Below, piece after piece: positions 21,794-32,753 of a stretch of DNA of 64,000 nt. Under the pieces are notes generated by a model. The model did not search any database. It saw only the letters and a list, made by a program, of their open reading frames with translations, and was not told the DNA's origin. Both the position numbers and the translations under genes were made by a program. The DNA lies in the NCBI GenBank assembly GCA_029706075.1, contig JAINUG010000214.1:520001-584000 (forward strand), written 5' to 3'. Origin of the DNA: Aldrovandia affinis (lineage: Eukaryota; Chordata; Actinopteri; Notacanthiformes; Halosauridae). Position 1 is the first letter of the stretch. Each line of letters begins with the position of its first letter.

Positions 21794-21944
21794 CAAATGC
21801 CCTTTCAAAAAAGCGTCTGAAACAACCTCTCATGTGGCCAACCATATGACTGGAAGCGATTTGTTTTTAACAAGTCTTGCCTCTCCCTTATCTCTTGTCT
21901 TTGTCTCCAACCCATTCTAAAGTACTAAAATTCTCATTTTTATA

Positions 21945-22475
21945 CAGTGGGGTCCAAAAGTCTGAGTCCGCTACCAAGATCTGTTTGTTTTCATCATTCA
22001 TCAAAAACTAACAAAACATTTTTACTCAGGAGAACAATCTGACCTCTAACTACTTCACTAAGCTCTGCTGACATAATTACAAACAGTTGCAAAAACATTT
22101 GCAAAGGAAGTGTCCTTTTTCAAGATCAAAGCACCTGTCGTAGCAACGAGAACACACACAGGACCACATAATTATGTCAATATCCAGTATTAATTGTTAC
22201 AAGACCAAAACAACTCACTGTGTATTAGGAGTGCCCATGTATTCAAACCTAAAATAAAAACATTTTGAGGAAATGAAAGGCAATGGTGTGCAAACAAAAT
22301 ATTTATAGATATTTCATACCATCCTTTCTCAAACATAAAAAAAAAAAAATTGTATCAGTGTTTTATGACAATTTGAATAACAAATGCCACATGAGTAAAA
22401 ATGTTGTGTTAGTTTTCGATGAACGATGACAACAAACAGATCTTGGTAGTGGACTCAGACTTTTGGACCCCACTG
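21945..22475. mobile_element. MITE with 84-bp inverted termini, TA-flanked
   Basis: The ends begin CAGTGGGGTCCAAAAGTCTG on both sides. The left arm (21945-22028) and right arm (22392-22475) match at 79 of 84 positions by hand count, and both flanks are TA. The 360-bp interior is AT-rich without coding content. Size, TA flank and end sequence fit a non-autonomous Tc1/mariner element. Confidence 0.9.
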
Positions 22476-23020
22476 TATGTTTGTAATTGTGTTTGTTATG
22501 TCTATGTTGTCCTTGTATATGTGAAGATGTGTTCAGCTGTCCGTGTTGTGATGTCTTTTCTGAGGGCCGCAGGAAGACTCGTGGTTAAGGCGTTAATTCG
22601 TTAAGGTGTCAGATAATGGGGGAACCACATTTTTTTATTTATTTGATAAAGAGAAATAAATGAGTTTTGCTCGTTTTAGTTTTTTTCTAGCTATAGCAAG
22701 AGAGAGCATAATGGGAAGAGAAAAAACACACACACACACACACACACACACAGTTCAAAGCTCAATGTTGAACACAGCAAATTATGAACAAGGGCAAATG
22801 GATAGGTCCTATCGGTTCCCATGGTAATGATTTCCTCATTTTTTTAGCCATCAAAATGACATCACACTGTGCTACGTGAGCCACTGCTTAGTTTAGCCAC
22901 CTGACCCGGGAACATTCAGCCCCCCCCGATGAGGCCCTTCAGATTGCTCTTATTGAGCAGACCGTGCCCAGAAAGGACATAACGAACCGGTCTCACGAGC
23001 TGGCAGTACGGTCTCATGAG

Positions 23021-23051
<31 letters not shown>

Positions 23052-23860
23052 CCTCCCTAGAGGAAACTCTCCCGCCAGCAGATTCAGCGTCTACGGCACA
23101 CAGCAATAAGAGCGATCCTGGGACGGAAGGAAGCTAGGCCGTAAACGAGTCACGAAAAACAAAACCACAACCACAACGACAAAGTTTGAAGTTTGCGTTC
23201 AGGGGGCTCTGACATCCGACTGGGAGCACGGTTCCGTCCGGCTCGCTTTGTGTAACAGGACGTGGAGAACTCTAATGACTCGTCGTTAAGACGAGAGACT
23301 GAGAGTCTCTCTCTTTTTATGTATTCCAGTGGATTCATTTTCCGCCATCAGTTGATTAATTCGCTAAATTAATTCACCCATTAATCAGTGCACTTCTAAC
23401 GACGGGGCGACGATGTTGTACTGACGAGGGCCCGGCGGCGGGCCCAAACGCCGCTTCCCTTCACCGGACCACAACAACGTAACGACGAGCGCGTTCTTCA
23501 TCGTTTTTCAACCACTCGCTTTCACTTAACCTCAGACTGAGGTCTCCAGGGCACCTCTTCCAGGCCTTCGGTGCCTGCTTTTTTTCCGTTTTAAAACGAT
23601 TACACGAGGTATCTGAGCCTCGTATGATACCCAGTACAATAACATTGTGCCAAGAATGTATTTATGCTTTCAGTACTTGGGACACACAGTATTTTATGAC
23701 TTTTTTATGTTCATTGTTGTATCCATATATATATTGTTTTCCTTTTATTCCCCAATTTAGAAGGACCAATCGTATTTGTTTGCTTGTCATATTTGTTGCT
23801 GCCCTTATGGGGAAATCACATGAATTCTGCAAACCTGAATAGCATGTTTTGTTTTGGACA
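22476..23860. other. Intergenic with short microsatellites
   Basis: Contains a (CA)13 tract at 22727-22752 and a CT-rich tract at 23023-23057. The part at 23330-23480, with TAATTAATTCACCC-like motifs next to GC-rich DNA, could be conserved noncoding. No gene is recognised. Confidence 0.45.
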
Positions 23861-23863
23861 CTT

Positions 23864-23990
23864 CACATGTGGTTCACGTGTATACTCCCCACTCATTTCC
23901 ACACACCCGCCACATATTGTCACATGTGAATATCATGTGATCAGATGTTGTCACTTCACTTCACAGGTATTCACATATGATTACATATGG
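23864..23990. repeat. Cluster of CACATGTG-type palindromes
   Basis: CACATGTG at 23864-23871 and 23921-23928, CACGTG at 23875-23880, ATCATGTGATC at about 23932-23942 and CACATATG at about 23970. Such clusters of E-box-like palindromes can be degenerate short repeats inside DNA transposons or binding sites. They sit beside the Tc1-type remnant that follows. Confidence 0.4.
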
Positions 23991-24205
23991 AGGGGGGGGG
24001 GCACTCAAACTGGATGTGGACCATCGGGTACGCCCAGAGCTGCAAACAGAGCTGTGGGGGGGCTCGTTGGAAAGGGGAGGGCTGGGTCTATCTGCCAGTT
24101 CCTGCTGTGGCACCTCCCGATGGACACTTGCGGTACTGCACCCATTTAAAGGATCCCTCATTCACTCAAACGTTCCCTTTCTGTTGCCAGTTACCTGTAT
24201 ATACA
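23991..24205. mobile_element. Tc1-type MITE remnant
   Basis: Shares with 44838-45092 the blocks GGAGGGCTGGG, CACCTCCCGATGGAC and TTTAAAGGA.CCCTCATT, and ends CACTCAAACGTTCCC then TTGCCAGTTACCTGTA, a degraded Tc1-type terminus. The left terminus is not clear. Confidence 0.55.
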
Positions 24206-25092
24206 TGTTTTTTTAGGATGTGTGATTTAGACGTTTTTAGTCGTGACCAGAAATGTAAAACATTTAAAAACATTATTTTTGCGGTGAATATAAATCCCTT
24301 TCGCATTATGTAACGGTGATAATGGCCTTGAAGTAGTGCTTGAAGTTAGGAGAAGCCTATAACTCAATGGGTTACTAAAAGCTTCAGTTTAAAAAAAGCA
24401 CTTCTCCTTTTCAACTTCACAATCAGCGTCTTACGGATGCTGGCAGTCTAACAGCTAATCTCCTGGGAAAATGGTGGGGGGGCCAAGTAGTCTGCACTAC
24501 ATCACTTGCCAACAATCATTTGAGGAGTGCCTCTACAACAGCATGCTGATCTCAGATCAGTTCAGACACAGCTAAGTCTCCACCCCCTGTGGCAGGTCCA
24601 GCTAATCCCAGATCAGTTCCCCCAGGTGAAAGAACCCAGGCTTGAATAAACCGATCCAAACTTTTATAAACATTGGAAATAATTCCATAGCTGCTGCTGT
24701 GACCCGATTTATTTCCATCTTTGCAGGAAAAAAAAGAAGAATATTCCATTTGAAAAATAATTGTCCAATATTCTGATTTTTGAATCCCCTAGTTTCCGTG
24801 CCTACCTTGCCAGGTAAACTGAAGCAGGTTTGCATTAACATTTTATTATACTGGGGTACTCCCCCCACATTAATCATTCCACGCATTGTTTCTTGTGAAT
24901 TTAAATGCAATTAATTGGTGCTGCTACATGTGTAAGGACCGACTCTTTAAATGCCTGCTGACATGGTTTGAAATGGTGTGATATCACTAATTAGTCATGT
25001 GTGATAGGTTGGCTGTATCTTGAAGATAATACTCCTGGTTTATTTCAATGTCTGCTTTGAGAAATATAGGAGACAATAAGTAGGGGGAAATA
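24206..25092. other. Intergenic single-copy DNA
   Basis: No gene. 24900-25060, with TTTAAATGCAATTAATTGG and CACTAATTAGTCATGTG, is AT-rich, free of repeats and has CNE-like texture. Frames at 24552-24910 have no domain. Confidence 0.45.
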
Positions 25093-25599
25093 CAGATAAC
25101 TGCCAAAATAAAGGAAACACTTGAGTAAATGAGGGCTACAACGTATGTTGAAAGCAGGTGCTTCCACGCAGGTGTGGTTCCTGAGTTAATTAAACAATGA
25201 ACATCCCATCATGCTTAGGGTCATGTATTAAAATGCTGGGCAGGCCCAGTTGCCCGTTCTTTTGTCTACCATCACTAGAAGAAGAGATCTCTTTTTTCTT
25301 TGAAAGAGGGGTAATTATTGGGCCACTTTTGGCAGGAGCTTCATTGCTGATGTTTCAACTTGCTTTTATAAGGGACGGTGGCTAAGGTGAGGTTGGAATG
25401 GAAGTCTGAGGGAAAGACATCACCAACTAGGGGCAACTGTGGTTGTGAGCACATACTCCTCGACCGTGATGTCTGTGCATTGGTTTGAGATGCAAGGAAA
25501 AACAGACGAGCAACTCTGAAATATCAATCTTGGACATGAGCAGTTTCAACACAAACAGTCTGTGGAGAACTTCATTAAGAGGGATACTATGCAAAGCAT

Positions 25600-25990
25600 G
25601 AACCCCTTATTGCACCTAAAAATGCACGTGTGTGAGTGGGGAAGCATTTCTCTCCTGATGGGAGTGGTCTCTTCCAGGATGACAATGCCCCCATCCACAG
25701 GGCACGAGTGGTCACTGAATGTTTTTTTCCGTGGCCAGCATTGGACGTTGAAACCACTAGACCACGCGGGAGGCCGTCACTGAATGGTTTGATGAGAATT
25801 AAAACGATGTAAACCATATGCCATGGCCGCCTCAGTCACCAGATCTCAACCCAATTGAACACTTATGGGAGATTATGGAGCGGCGCCTGAGATGGAATTT
25901 CTCGTTGAACAGTGTTGCATCCATCCAACAGAGTTCCAGACACTTGTACAATCTATGCCAGGGCGCATTAAAGCTGTTCTGGCAGCCGAA
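25600..25990 (+). pseudogene. Tc1-type transposase remnant
   Basis: Fragments of the DDE domain are visible in different frames: the block around the second Asp (antisense-free DDNAPIHRA-like at about 25677-25710) and [20 protein letters not shown] at 25818-25877 with the catalytic Glu. Between them lie the inserted 54-bp tRNA-like retrocopy and a stop (GAGAATTAAAACG). The N-terminal half is unreadable. No function is expected. Confidence 0.7.
25722..25775 (-). mobile_element. Retroposed tRNA-like fragment with poly(A)
   Basis: On the minus strand the 54-bp insert starts GGCCTCCCGCGTGGTCTAGT, where TGGTCTAGTGG is a tRNA A-box-like sequence, and ends in seven A residues. It is flanked by perfect 11-bp direct repeats GTCACTGAATG (25711-25721 and 25776-25786), and the uninterrupted target is present in the sister Tc1 copy at about 34162. 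It is thus a bona fide retroposition event, of a tRNA fragment or a SINE head. Confidence 0.8.
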
Positions 25991-26043
25991 CACACTATCA
26001 AGACCCTTTATGTTGGTGTTTCCTTTATTTTGGCAGCTGCCTG

Positions 26044-26956
26044 CATTTCAGTATCTAATTTAGTCAGTATGTATTCCTCTCACCTTTTTTCCCATTTGCT
26101 CTGTTGATGGATTTACCTTCTACCTACATTTTACCCCGGCAAACACCAGATTAAAAACGCGTCCATGCAACCCACGTGTATTTCTTGTCTTGCTGAGCCT
26201 TTAATAACTCTATAGATCCCTCACTAAACGAGTTCTCTCGTTTCATTATCCAATGCCAAGACAGACCATCGTATGATGAAAGTACAATTGTGTTTTGTTT
26301 ATTTGAGTTTTTTTGGTGAAAATACAATTGCCTATTATTGCATATTTAATTATGAACATTATTGCTCTGGGAGTAATCTCCCGTTTATTGACAGGTGCCC
26401 CGCCAGGAGTCACCCAGAAAAGACGCCAGATTGCCGAATGACGAATCCCGCTCGCGAGGAGCTCCGACAGTATGTAAAACAAGTCATTAAAGGCGACAGC
26501 TGTACCTTTTAATCTCTGGCTCCCGCGCGCGCACACCCGGCGGTGAAAAGGCCACAGAAATGGAAGCAGACGCGCTTTGCCTTTAAACCATCGCGCTCGA
26601 GTTCCATTTGCGTTTTGACGATTTTATTAGCGCCGTTCACGTCCGGTGTGCATTCCCCCCTTTTCCACATTTCAGAGCGCATTAAGAGGCTGCTGGCCAG
26701 CCCCCGAGAGACGCTGTCGGGTTCTGCGCGCGTGCGGGGAAGGCAGGATGTGAGAGAACTATCAAGGAGACACAGAGGGGGAGACCGGCTAATGATCCAG
26801 CCGTTGGCCTGTCGCGGAAACACGCCACACTTTCCCAAACCCAAGTCCACGCTGTGACCAGATTATAATGAGCGGAAGTAAACCAACGCACTATACTTGT
26901 CCTTTATTTATTTATTTATTTAATGTAAAAACGGTGTGTTGTTTTTTGTTTCCATC

Positions 26957-26996
<40 letters not shown>

Positions 26997-27432
26997 TAAA
27001 TAATGAGCTTTCGTCTTAGCATGATATCTTTTTTGTGCTTGTGTCGAACGCGTGTAATCGTACGATTTATGTTGCATGCATCAGTGCTTACATTGGCTTA
27101 CTCATATTTCCTATGTTCAATTACAGTTTTATGGCCTCAGTAAATATAACACCAGTAAAAAATGGTCAATATACATAAATCTCGTTCTATTTTACAAGCG
27201 CCATGCTTGCATGGGAAGATTTACATTGAATATTAGTATGCCATTGACAACGGTGCATGTTATTCTGACCCAATAAACAAAATGGTAAAATCAGACTTGT
27301 TGATGGTCCCAACTTATGAATTTCGCAATTTATGCTAAGGCTGTCATCCAGAAACCGGAAACCGTGTGTAACCAAGGGCAACGCACAATGACGCATAACC
27401 TGGTGTTATGAGCACAAAACCTGGACTTCTGA
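26044..27432. other. Intergenic single-copy DNA with microsatellites
   Basis: A (TTTA)n tract at 26902-26923 and a (TTTC)n tract at 26957-26997. 26380-26870 is GC- and CpG-richer and gives overlapping frames on both strands without domains; an AT-rich block at 26280-26400 precedes it. No gene is recognised. Confidence 0.45.
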
Positions 27433-28061
27433 GCAGTGGAGGAAAGTAATGGAGTCAGCTTTTACTCTTTTTCCCAGATCTGGACAGGTTTATGGAGAAA
27501 GACAAAGGAAGCCTTGAACCCACATTGCCTGTTTCCACCTGTTAAACATGTTGGTGGGTCTGTTATGGTAAGGGCAGCCCTATTGTGGGAGAAATTGGAT
27601 CTAATTATTACTCTTCATGGCAGAATTACGGCCAAGTAATATGAAGCCATTTTAGGTGACCAGGTGCACCTTATGGTGCAAACATTGTTTCCTCAACATG
27701 TTCCCATATTCCCACAAGATGACGCCTTCATACACACTGCCAAACAGATTCAAGACTGGTTTCATTAACACCAGGATGAAGCACCTTCCATCGCCTCCCC
27801 AATCACCAGATCATCATTGAACCTTTATGGGAAGTTCTGGAATGTAGAGTGCGAAGGAGATTTCCACCGCCTTCATCTCTCAAAGAACTGGAGGCTTTAC
27901 TTGAAGAAGGGTCCAATATCCCACTAGAAACAGTTTAACTTGTACAACAGCATTCCACGGAGGATCACAGCTGTTCTGAATGCAACGGGTGGCCCAACTC
28001 CATATTAGTCAATAAATATTCATATATCGTTTTGTGTTTCCATTATTTTGTCCACCTCCTC
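27433..28061 (+). mobile_element. Tc1-like element, internally deleted
   Basis: The right end, reversed, reads AGAGGAGGTGGACAAAATAA then TGGAAACAC, a recurrent fish Tc1 terminus; the left end near CAGTGGAGGAAAGTAATGGA is a degraded partner. Between them is the second half of a transposase in pieces: GGGTCTGTTATGGTAAGGGC (GSVMV), CATGGCAGAATTACGGCC (HGRITA) and CCACAAGATGACGCC (the second Asp region). Confidence 0.7.
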
Positions 28062-28618
28062 TACACATCGGTTACAATGTTTCTTAAACTAGTGACATTT
28101 GCAAGTGTTCAGAATTAAGTGAAAAGAAGAATGAGAATAAAATACATAAAGTGATTGAATATAAAAGGATTTGCTGCGAATTAATCTATCAATTATAATA
28201 AAAATGTAAAATCCTTAATCCTCGGACAGTAGGCAGCCAGAAGAGAGAGTGAATTGAGCAAATGGGATCACTCTATTTATTCTACAAAGCCGAGAGAGTC
28301 GCAGTGGGTCATTAAACAGCCTGGCCCAAAAATTCTCACCAGCTCTGATTGTTACCCCTTGTGGGAAAAATGAACGCGTTTTCAACATTTGCCAACGCAA
28401 TGTAATACATTCCAAGAGACCATTTCTTTACATACATTTAAATATATGCACATAATCTTGTCAAATTTAATTTACGGGTCAGTTTCAAATATTTACATTT
28501 TAAGTTCAAATGTATTTTGAAAATGCATGAAAGTACAGCATATTTATTTTGGGGCTATCATATTTGTCCTAATTTCCATAATGTTTACGATTAGAAAAAC
28601 AAATCAAAGAAGTAGTGT
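28062..28618. other. Intergenic, CNE-like texture
   Basis: 28090-28420 is AT-rich, free of known repeats and contains GCGAATTAATCTATCAATTA. It may be a conserved noncoding element; untested. Confidence 0.4.
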
Positions 28619-28718
28619 GATGCACACACACACACACACACTTCTGAATGCAGCGGAGCACCTTTTGTACTAACATGCACGGACGCGCACACCCTCACCC
28701 TCATATGCAGCCTCAGCC

Positions 28719-29210
28719 TCACATGTCACACCTGCACACTCACACACACACACAAGCACACATGCACCCTCACACCTGCACACTCACACACACACACAAG
28801 CACACATGCACCCTCACACCTGCACACTCACACACACACACACACACACACAAGCACACATGCACCCTCACATCCGCACACTCACACACACACACAAGCA
28901 CACATGCACCCTCACACCTGCACACTCACACACACACACAAGCACACATGCACCCTCACACCTGCACACTCACACACACACACACACACACACACAAGCA
29001 CACATGCACCCTCACACCTGCACACTCACACACACACAAGCACACATGCACCCTCACACCTGCACACTCACACACAATTACAGGCACACACGCACCCTCA
29101 TACATGCACACACACACACAAGCACACATACAGCATCATACCTGCACACTCTCACACACACACACAAGTGCACACACGCATGCACTCAAACACACACTCA
29201 CACATTTCCT
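28719..29210. repeat. CA-rich minisatellite, about 10 units
   Basis: Units of about 40-56 bp built from GCACACATGCACCCTCACAC, CTGCACACTCACAC and a variable (CA)n linker. Variable linker length gives unequal periods. His/Thr-rich frames over it (28648-29657) are by-products. A short (CA)n tract also lies at 28622-28641. Confidence 0.92.
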
Positions 29211-29699
29211 GCCTCTCTCAATATTCCTGTCACCCGTACAGTACTATCAGTATCGTTGTTTTTTGCTTTTTTTACATTTTGTATCTCAGAACCATTTCGT
29301 TTAGTTTTTTTTATGTCTGGAAATGTGTGTGCCACTGGCCGGAAGGTAACAGCAATGGCTGCCGTGCCTTTTGATGCTCCAAACCGAAGGAACCAAACAG
29401 AAGTGGTGTCCAGAGAGATTCCAATCAACACTGTGGCTTTCGTTTTAGATCCGTGCCCGCAGCGGAGGGATGTTACAAACAGGGACGCATTCCGCTCCTC
29501 CAAACGACGATCTGGAAATAGACTTTTACAATATTTATTACATGTCCTAATCTCCTATAAAGACTATACGAGTAGGGAATGGTGTAAGGGGCTAAAACGA
29601 GCATCTTTTGTATATCAGTATATCAGATTGAAATATGCAGCACGAAGCCAGAGATAGCTCCATCGGTCATGTCATCGCTCATTGGTGCGCTTAACGCAA
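29211..29699. other. Intergenic, no recognisable gene
   Basis: The frame continuing to 29657 out of the CA repeat has no recognised domain. Nothing else is seen. Confidence 0.45.
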
Positions 29700-29830
29700 T
29701 AGCTCCCAGCCTCGGTCCTGGGGACCCACTGTGTGTACTGGTTTACGTCCCAACCATAATTGCAACCTCTGAATTGTAATTAGGTGTTAATTGTTCTTAA
29801 TTAGAGACTATGTACCCACTCAAGGCCATA
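29700..29830 (+). mobile_element. Possible DNA-transposon terminus
   Basis: TCGGTCCTGGGGACCCACTG, then GTACTGGTTTACGTCCCAAC and repeated TTAATT blocks, resembles ends of short non-autonomous fish elements and the sequence at 7030-7070. The family is not determined. Confidence 0.4.
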
Positions 29831-30007
29831 TTATTTCTGAAATAGCTGTGCACGCCATGAAGAACAAATGCTCCATATTCACATCCCAGGACTATTAATC
29901 AGTCAGATCAACTAACGCTCTCATTTCCTGTTATGTGCTATGTGGTAAATTATTCCTTTAGAAAGAGGTACATTTTTTTTCATTAATCCAGTTAGACTAA
30001 CTGATGT

Positions 30008-30175
30008 TAGGGGTGGCAGTGGCTCAGTGATTAGCAACATGGGCTGGCAAGCAGAGGTTTGAATCCCAGGAAGGCCAATGAAAAAACAATGAACTGGAGG
30101 GAGGCTAATTCACTTCCTGGGGCACTGCCGAAGTTTAGTGTCTCCTAAATGCTTAAAATGTAAAATGTAAAATGA
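30008..30175 (+). mobile_element. tRNA-derived SINE, family E
   Basis: The head GGGGTGGCAGTGGCTCAGTG with ATTAGCAACATGGGC is A-box-like, and AGGTTTGAATCCCAGG is B-box-like. The tail CCTAAATGCTTAAAATGTAA ends in AAATGTAAAATG repeats, like the LINE tails at 19560-19605 and 40006-40030. It is short, as compact SINEs are. Confidence 0.7.
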
Positions 30176-30481
30176 AGTGCCCAAGGGTGCCGTACTACGG
30201 CTGGAATGCATATCTATAGTAGTCTGTGTCTGTGTCTCTGTGTGTGTGTGTATCTAGGAGAGATATGCGAAAAGACAAATTCCAATTGCCTTGTAACATG
30301 GCTAATAAGTCTATTCCTATTCCTATTAGCGGGGTCCTAATTGTTGAAAGTGTGGACACCTCACCACTGAAACTAAACCCTTTAGTATTCAAGTATTGAA
30401 TGACAAAGCATATGCCGACAAGCATTGTGTTAAGGCACAAAAAAAAAGTGAGAACATAAACACATTTTCAGCAGCCTTAAT

Positions 30482-30820
30482 TGATCAAGAGATGGGCTGT
30501 AACAACAATCCAGCTCACACAGGGGGTCCCACAGGGCCAAGTTTGGGAACCATGGCGCTTACGCCTGGCGACTTGCGTACATTTCACAGATGAAGGCAGT
30601 ACACCGAAAAGTTGGAATCTTCCACCTCATCCCGAGTGTAATGTAATGGATGTGGATCTTTTAAGAGCACAGTTACTGAATCCCTTTGATCCGCCCACCT
30701 CCGTTCTTTAAGCCTGAAGGCCCACATACGAAAGCGATCAATTTTCTGTTTAAATTGTACTAATATTGCAATTTAATCAAGTTAATCGGTCTCATACCAC
30801 CTGCTCATAGAGCCATGCAT
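30482..30820. repeat. Dispersed direct repeat, copy 1
   Basis: Matches 32445-32753 over about 300 bp at an offset of about 1950 bp. The best-conserved core includes ACACAGGGGGTCCCACAGGG and AACCATGGCGCTTACGCCTG. No coding domain. It could be a segmental duplication or an unnamed repeat family. Confidence 0.85.
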
Positions 30821-31073
30821 TTTCAATGAGGAAAGTTGGCGTTAAGTAGCTCACTCAACAGCCAAAATCTGGGATCGGAACCAGCATCTGGTTTTGGTTC
30901 AAACCTAGAAATCCCCACCCTCCACTAATGCACTATTATTCATGTAAAATTGGTTATGATGAATACCAAGAGCATAAGATAACCACTGCGTCTGTTCACT
31001 CTGTTCATTACATCTTTGATTTCAACTTCTGCTTTCCTTTTGACTCTTCTCCTCGTGATCTGCAGCAGGAAGG

Positions 31074-31141
<68 letters not shown>

Positions 31142-31904
31142 AAGAAATGTCTCTCTATTGAGCGGGGTAAATACATTGCGGTAAAATTTGTATTCATTCC
31201 TTATCAGCCGGATAATGGGTGGACATGGGTGGACCACCTCGACACATCAGACCAGTTGAGTCATTAAAGGAGATTTGTGACCTGAAAGTTTGAATAAGAA
31301 GAGAAAAAAATAAATAAACAAACAAACAAATGGAATACAAAATGAAGGAGGCAGAGAACTGGATTAATTATTTGCTCCGTTCCGCAGCGGTCTGATACAG
31401 GCATCAGGGGGCCCTTCCCTCCGTCCGCATTCATCTCTGACACGCTCCCCCCCCCCACAAAACCCTCCAGCAGCGCAACTATAGCATATCAATAAGAACC
31501 TGTGGTAAACCGGGAGGGGGGATAAAAAAATAAAATAAAATCCATTAATTTTTTTGTGCAAAGCTTTTTGCTCCATTGTCCTTTAACCCTCTCTTATCGA
31601 TACTTTGAATCAATCATAATTAAATGGTTTTACACCAAAAATAATCATTTTTTAAAAATGGTGCCAAGAGAAAACGATCAAATTAAAATGAAAAAAAAAC
31701 CCTTGGTTTGAATTCCAAAGGCAGCAGGCGTGATTGAAGTCCGCCGTGCTTCAGATCAGGTCGAGATTTCTCCGTTAGTTCAGTGGGCGCAGCCTGTATG
31801 CACAAAGCTGGCCTGGTATCACAAGGAGCAAGAATTATGATGGCACTACGTATGTATGTATGTTTGTTTGTATTTATGTATGTACACATAAACGGACAAT
31901 TTGA
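30821..31904. other. Intergenic with (GA)n tract
   Basis: A (GA)30 tract spans about 31077-31137. The rest is A-rich single-copy DNA. Frames across the GA tract are artefacts. Confidence 0.55.
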
Positions 31905-32005
31905 TGCGTGTCTATGGTTTTTTGCAAGGCAGCGAAACTGAGTCCGAGTCCAAGTTTGCCTACGGGGACAATAAAGTATATCTTATCTTGTCTTATCTTA
32001 TGCAG
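31905..32005 (+). mobile_element. Retroelement 3' tail fragment
   Basis: CTACGGGGACAATAAAGTAT followed by ATCTTATCTTGTCTTATCTT is typical of the end of a fish LINE: an AATAAA signal, then ATCTT repeats. The upstream extent is not determined. Confidence 0.45.
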
Positions 32006-32444
32006 CTGAACTAGGAAATAAAATAGTTGTGCCATATTTGGGGCATAACAATAATAATAATAATAGATTGCATGCATACAGCACCCGCCCACCTATCATA
32101 ACTATCGTTAAGCACGGGGGCACAATTCCAGCCCGGAAATACCAAGAACACCATGTCCCAGGCCTATTTGAAAAGACAGATGTCGTCCCCATGACATTTC
32201 CCAATTAAAACAAGGGTGCAAGAATTACGCACGCATTTGAAATTAACATGAGGTGACTCTTATGGCAAATACGTTTTTACAGGAATGAAATTAACCCTTC
32301 CTCTCATCGACAAATCAATCCCCCCCCCCCTGAACAGTATGACCCATTGGTTAAGTGACGAAGGGGAAAAGAAGGCAGACACTCACAATGCTAGCTTCTT
32401 TTCTCACAAGGAAAGATTAACTACCTGCACAGCACGCACGTTAC
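32006..32444. other. Intergenic, no recognisable gene
   Basis: An (AAT)n stretch lies at 32048-32064. Nothing else is recognised. Confidence 0.45.
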
Positions 32445-32753
32445 TGATCAAGGGCTGTAACAAAAAACACAGGGGGTCCCACAGGGCCAAGTTTGGGAAC
32501 CATGGCGCTTACGCCTGGCGACTTGCGTACATTTCACAGATGAAGGCAGGACACCGAAAAGTTGGAATCCCAACATCCCGAGTGAAATGTAATGGATGTG
32601 AATATTTTAAGAGCGCAGTTACTGAATTCCTTTGATACGCCCACCTCCGTTCTTTAAGCCTGAAGGCCCACATAAAAGAGCGATCCATTTCTGTTTAAAT
32701 TAATAATATCGCAAGTTAATCGATCACGTGCCACTGATTCACAGAGCCGTGTG
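32445..32753. repeat. Dispersed direct repeat, copy 2
   Basis: Partner of 30482-30820 in the same orientation. Differences include small deletions (ATCCAGCTC of copy 1 is missing here) and several substitutions, so the copies are not recent. Confidence 0.85.

Larger units (their letters stand above)
25093..26043 (+). mobile_element. Tc1-type element, degraded
   Basis: Left terminus CAGATAACTGCCAAAATAAA, right terminus GTTTCCTTTATTTTGGCAGC. At about 950 bp it keeps more of the 5' half than the copies at 18794 and 33896 and shares their C-terminal nuclease region, including GATGGGAGTGGTCTCTTCCA. It also carries a small retroposed insertion at 25722-25775. Confidence 0.85.

Noticed and set aside
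28648..29657. 218- and 283-residue His/Thr-rich frames
   Set aside because: They read through the CA-rich minisatellite; the non-repetitive C-terminal part has no recognisable domain.
30481..30711. Frame containing TQGVPQGQVWEP, resembling the GVPQGS motif of non-LTR reverse transcriptase
   Set aside because: Only this short phrase fits; no neighbouring reverse-transcriptase blocks occur in any frame, and the phrase is in a different frame context in the second copy at 32445.
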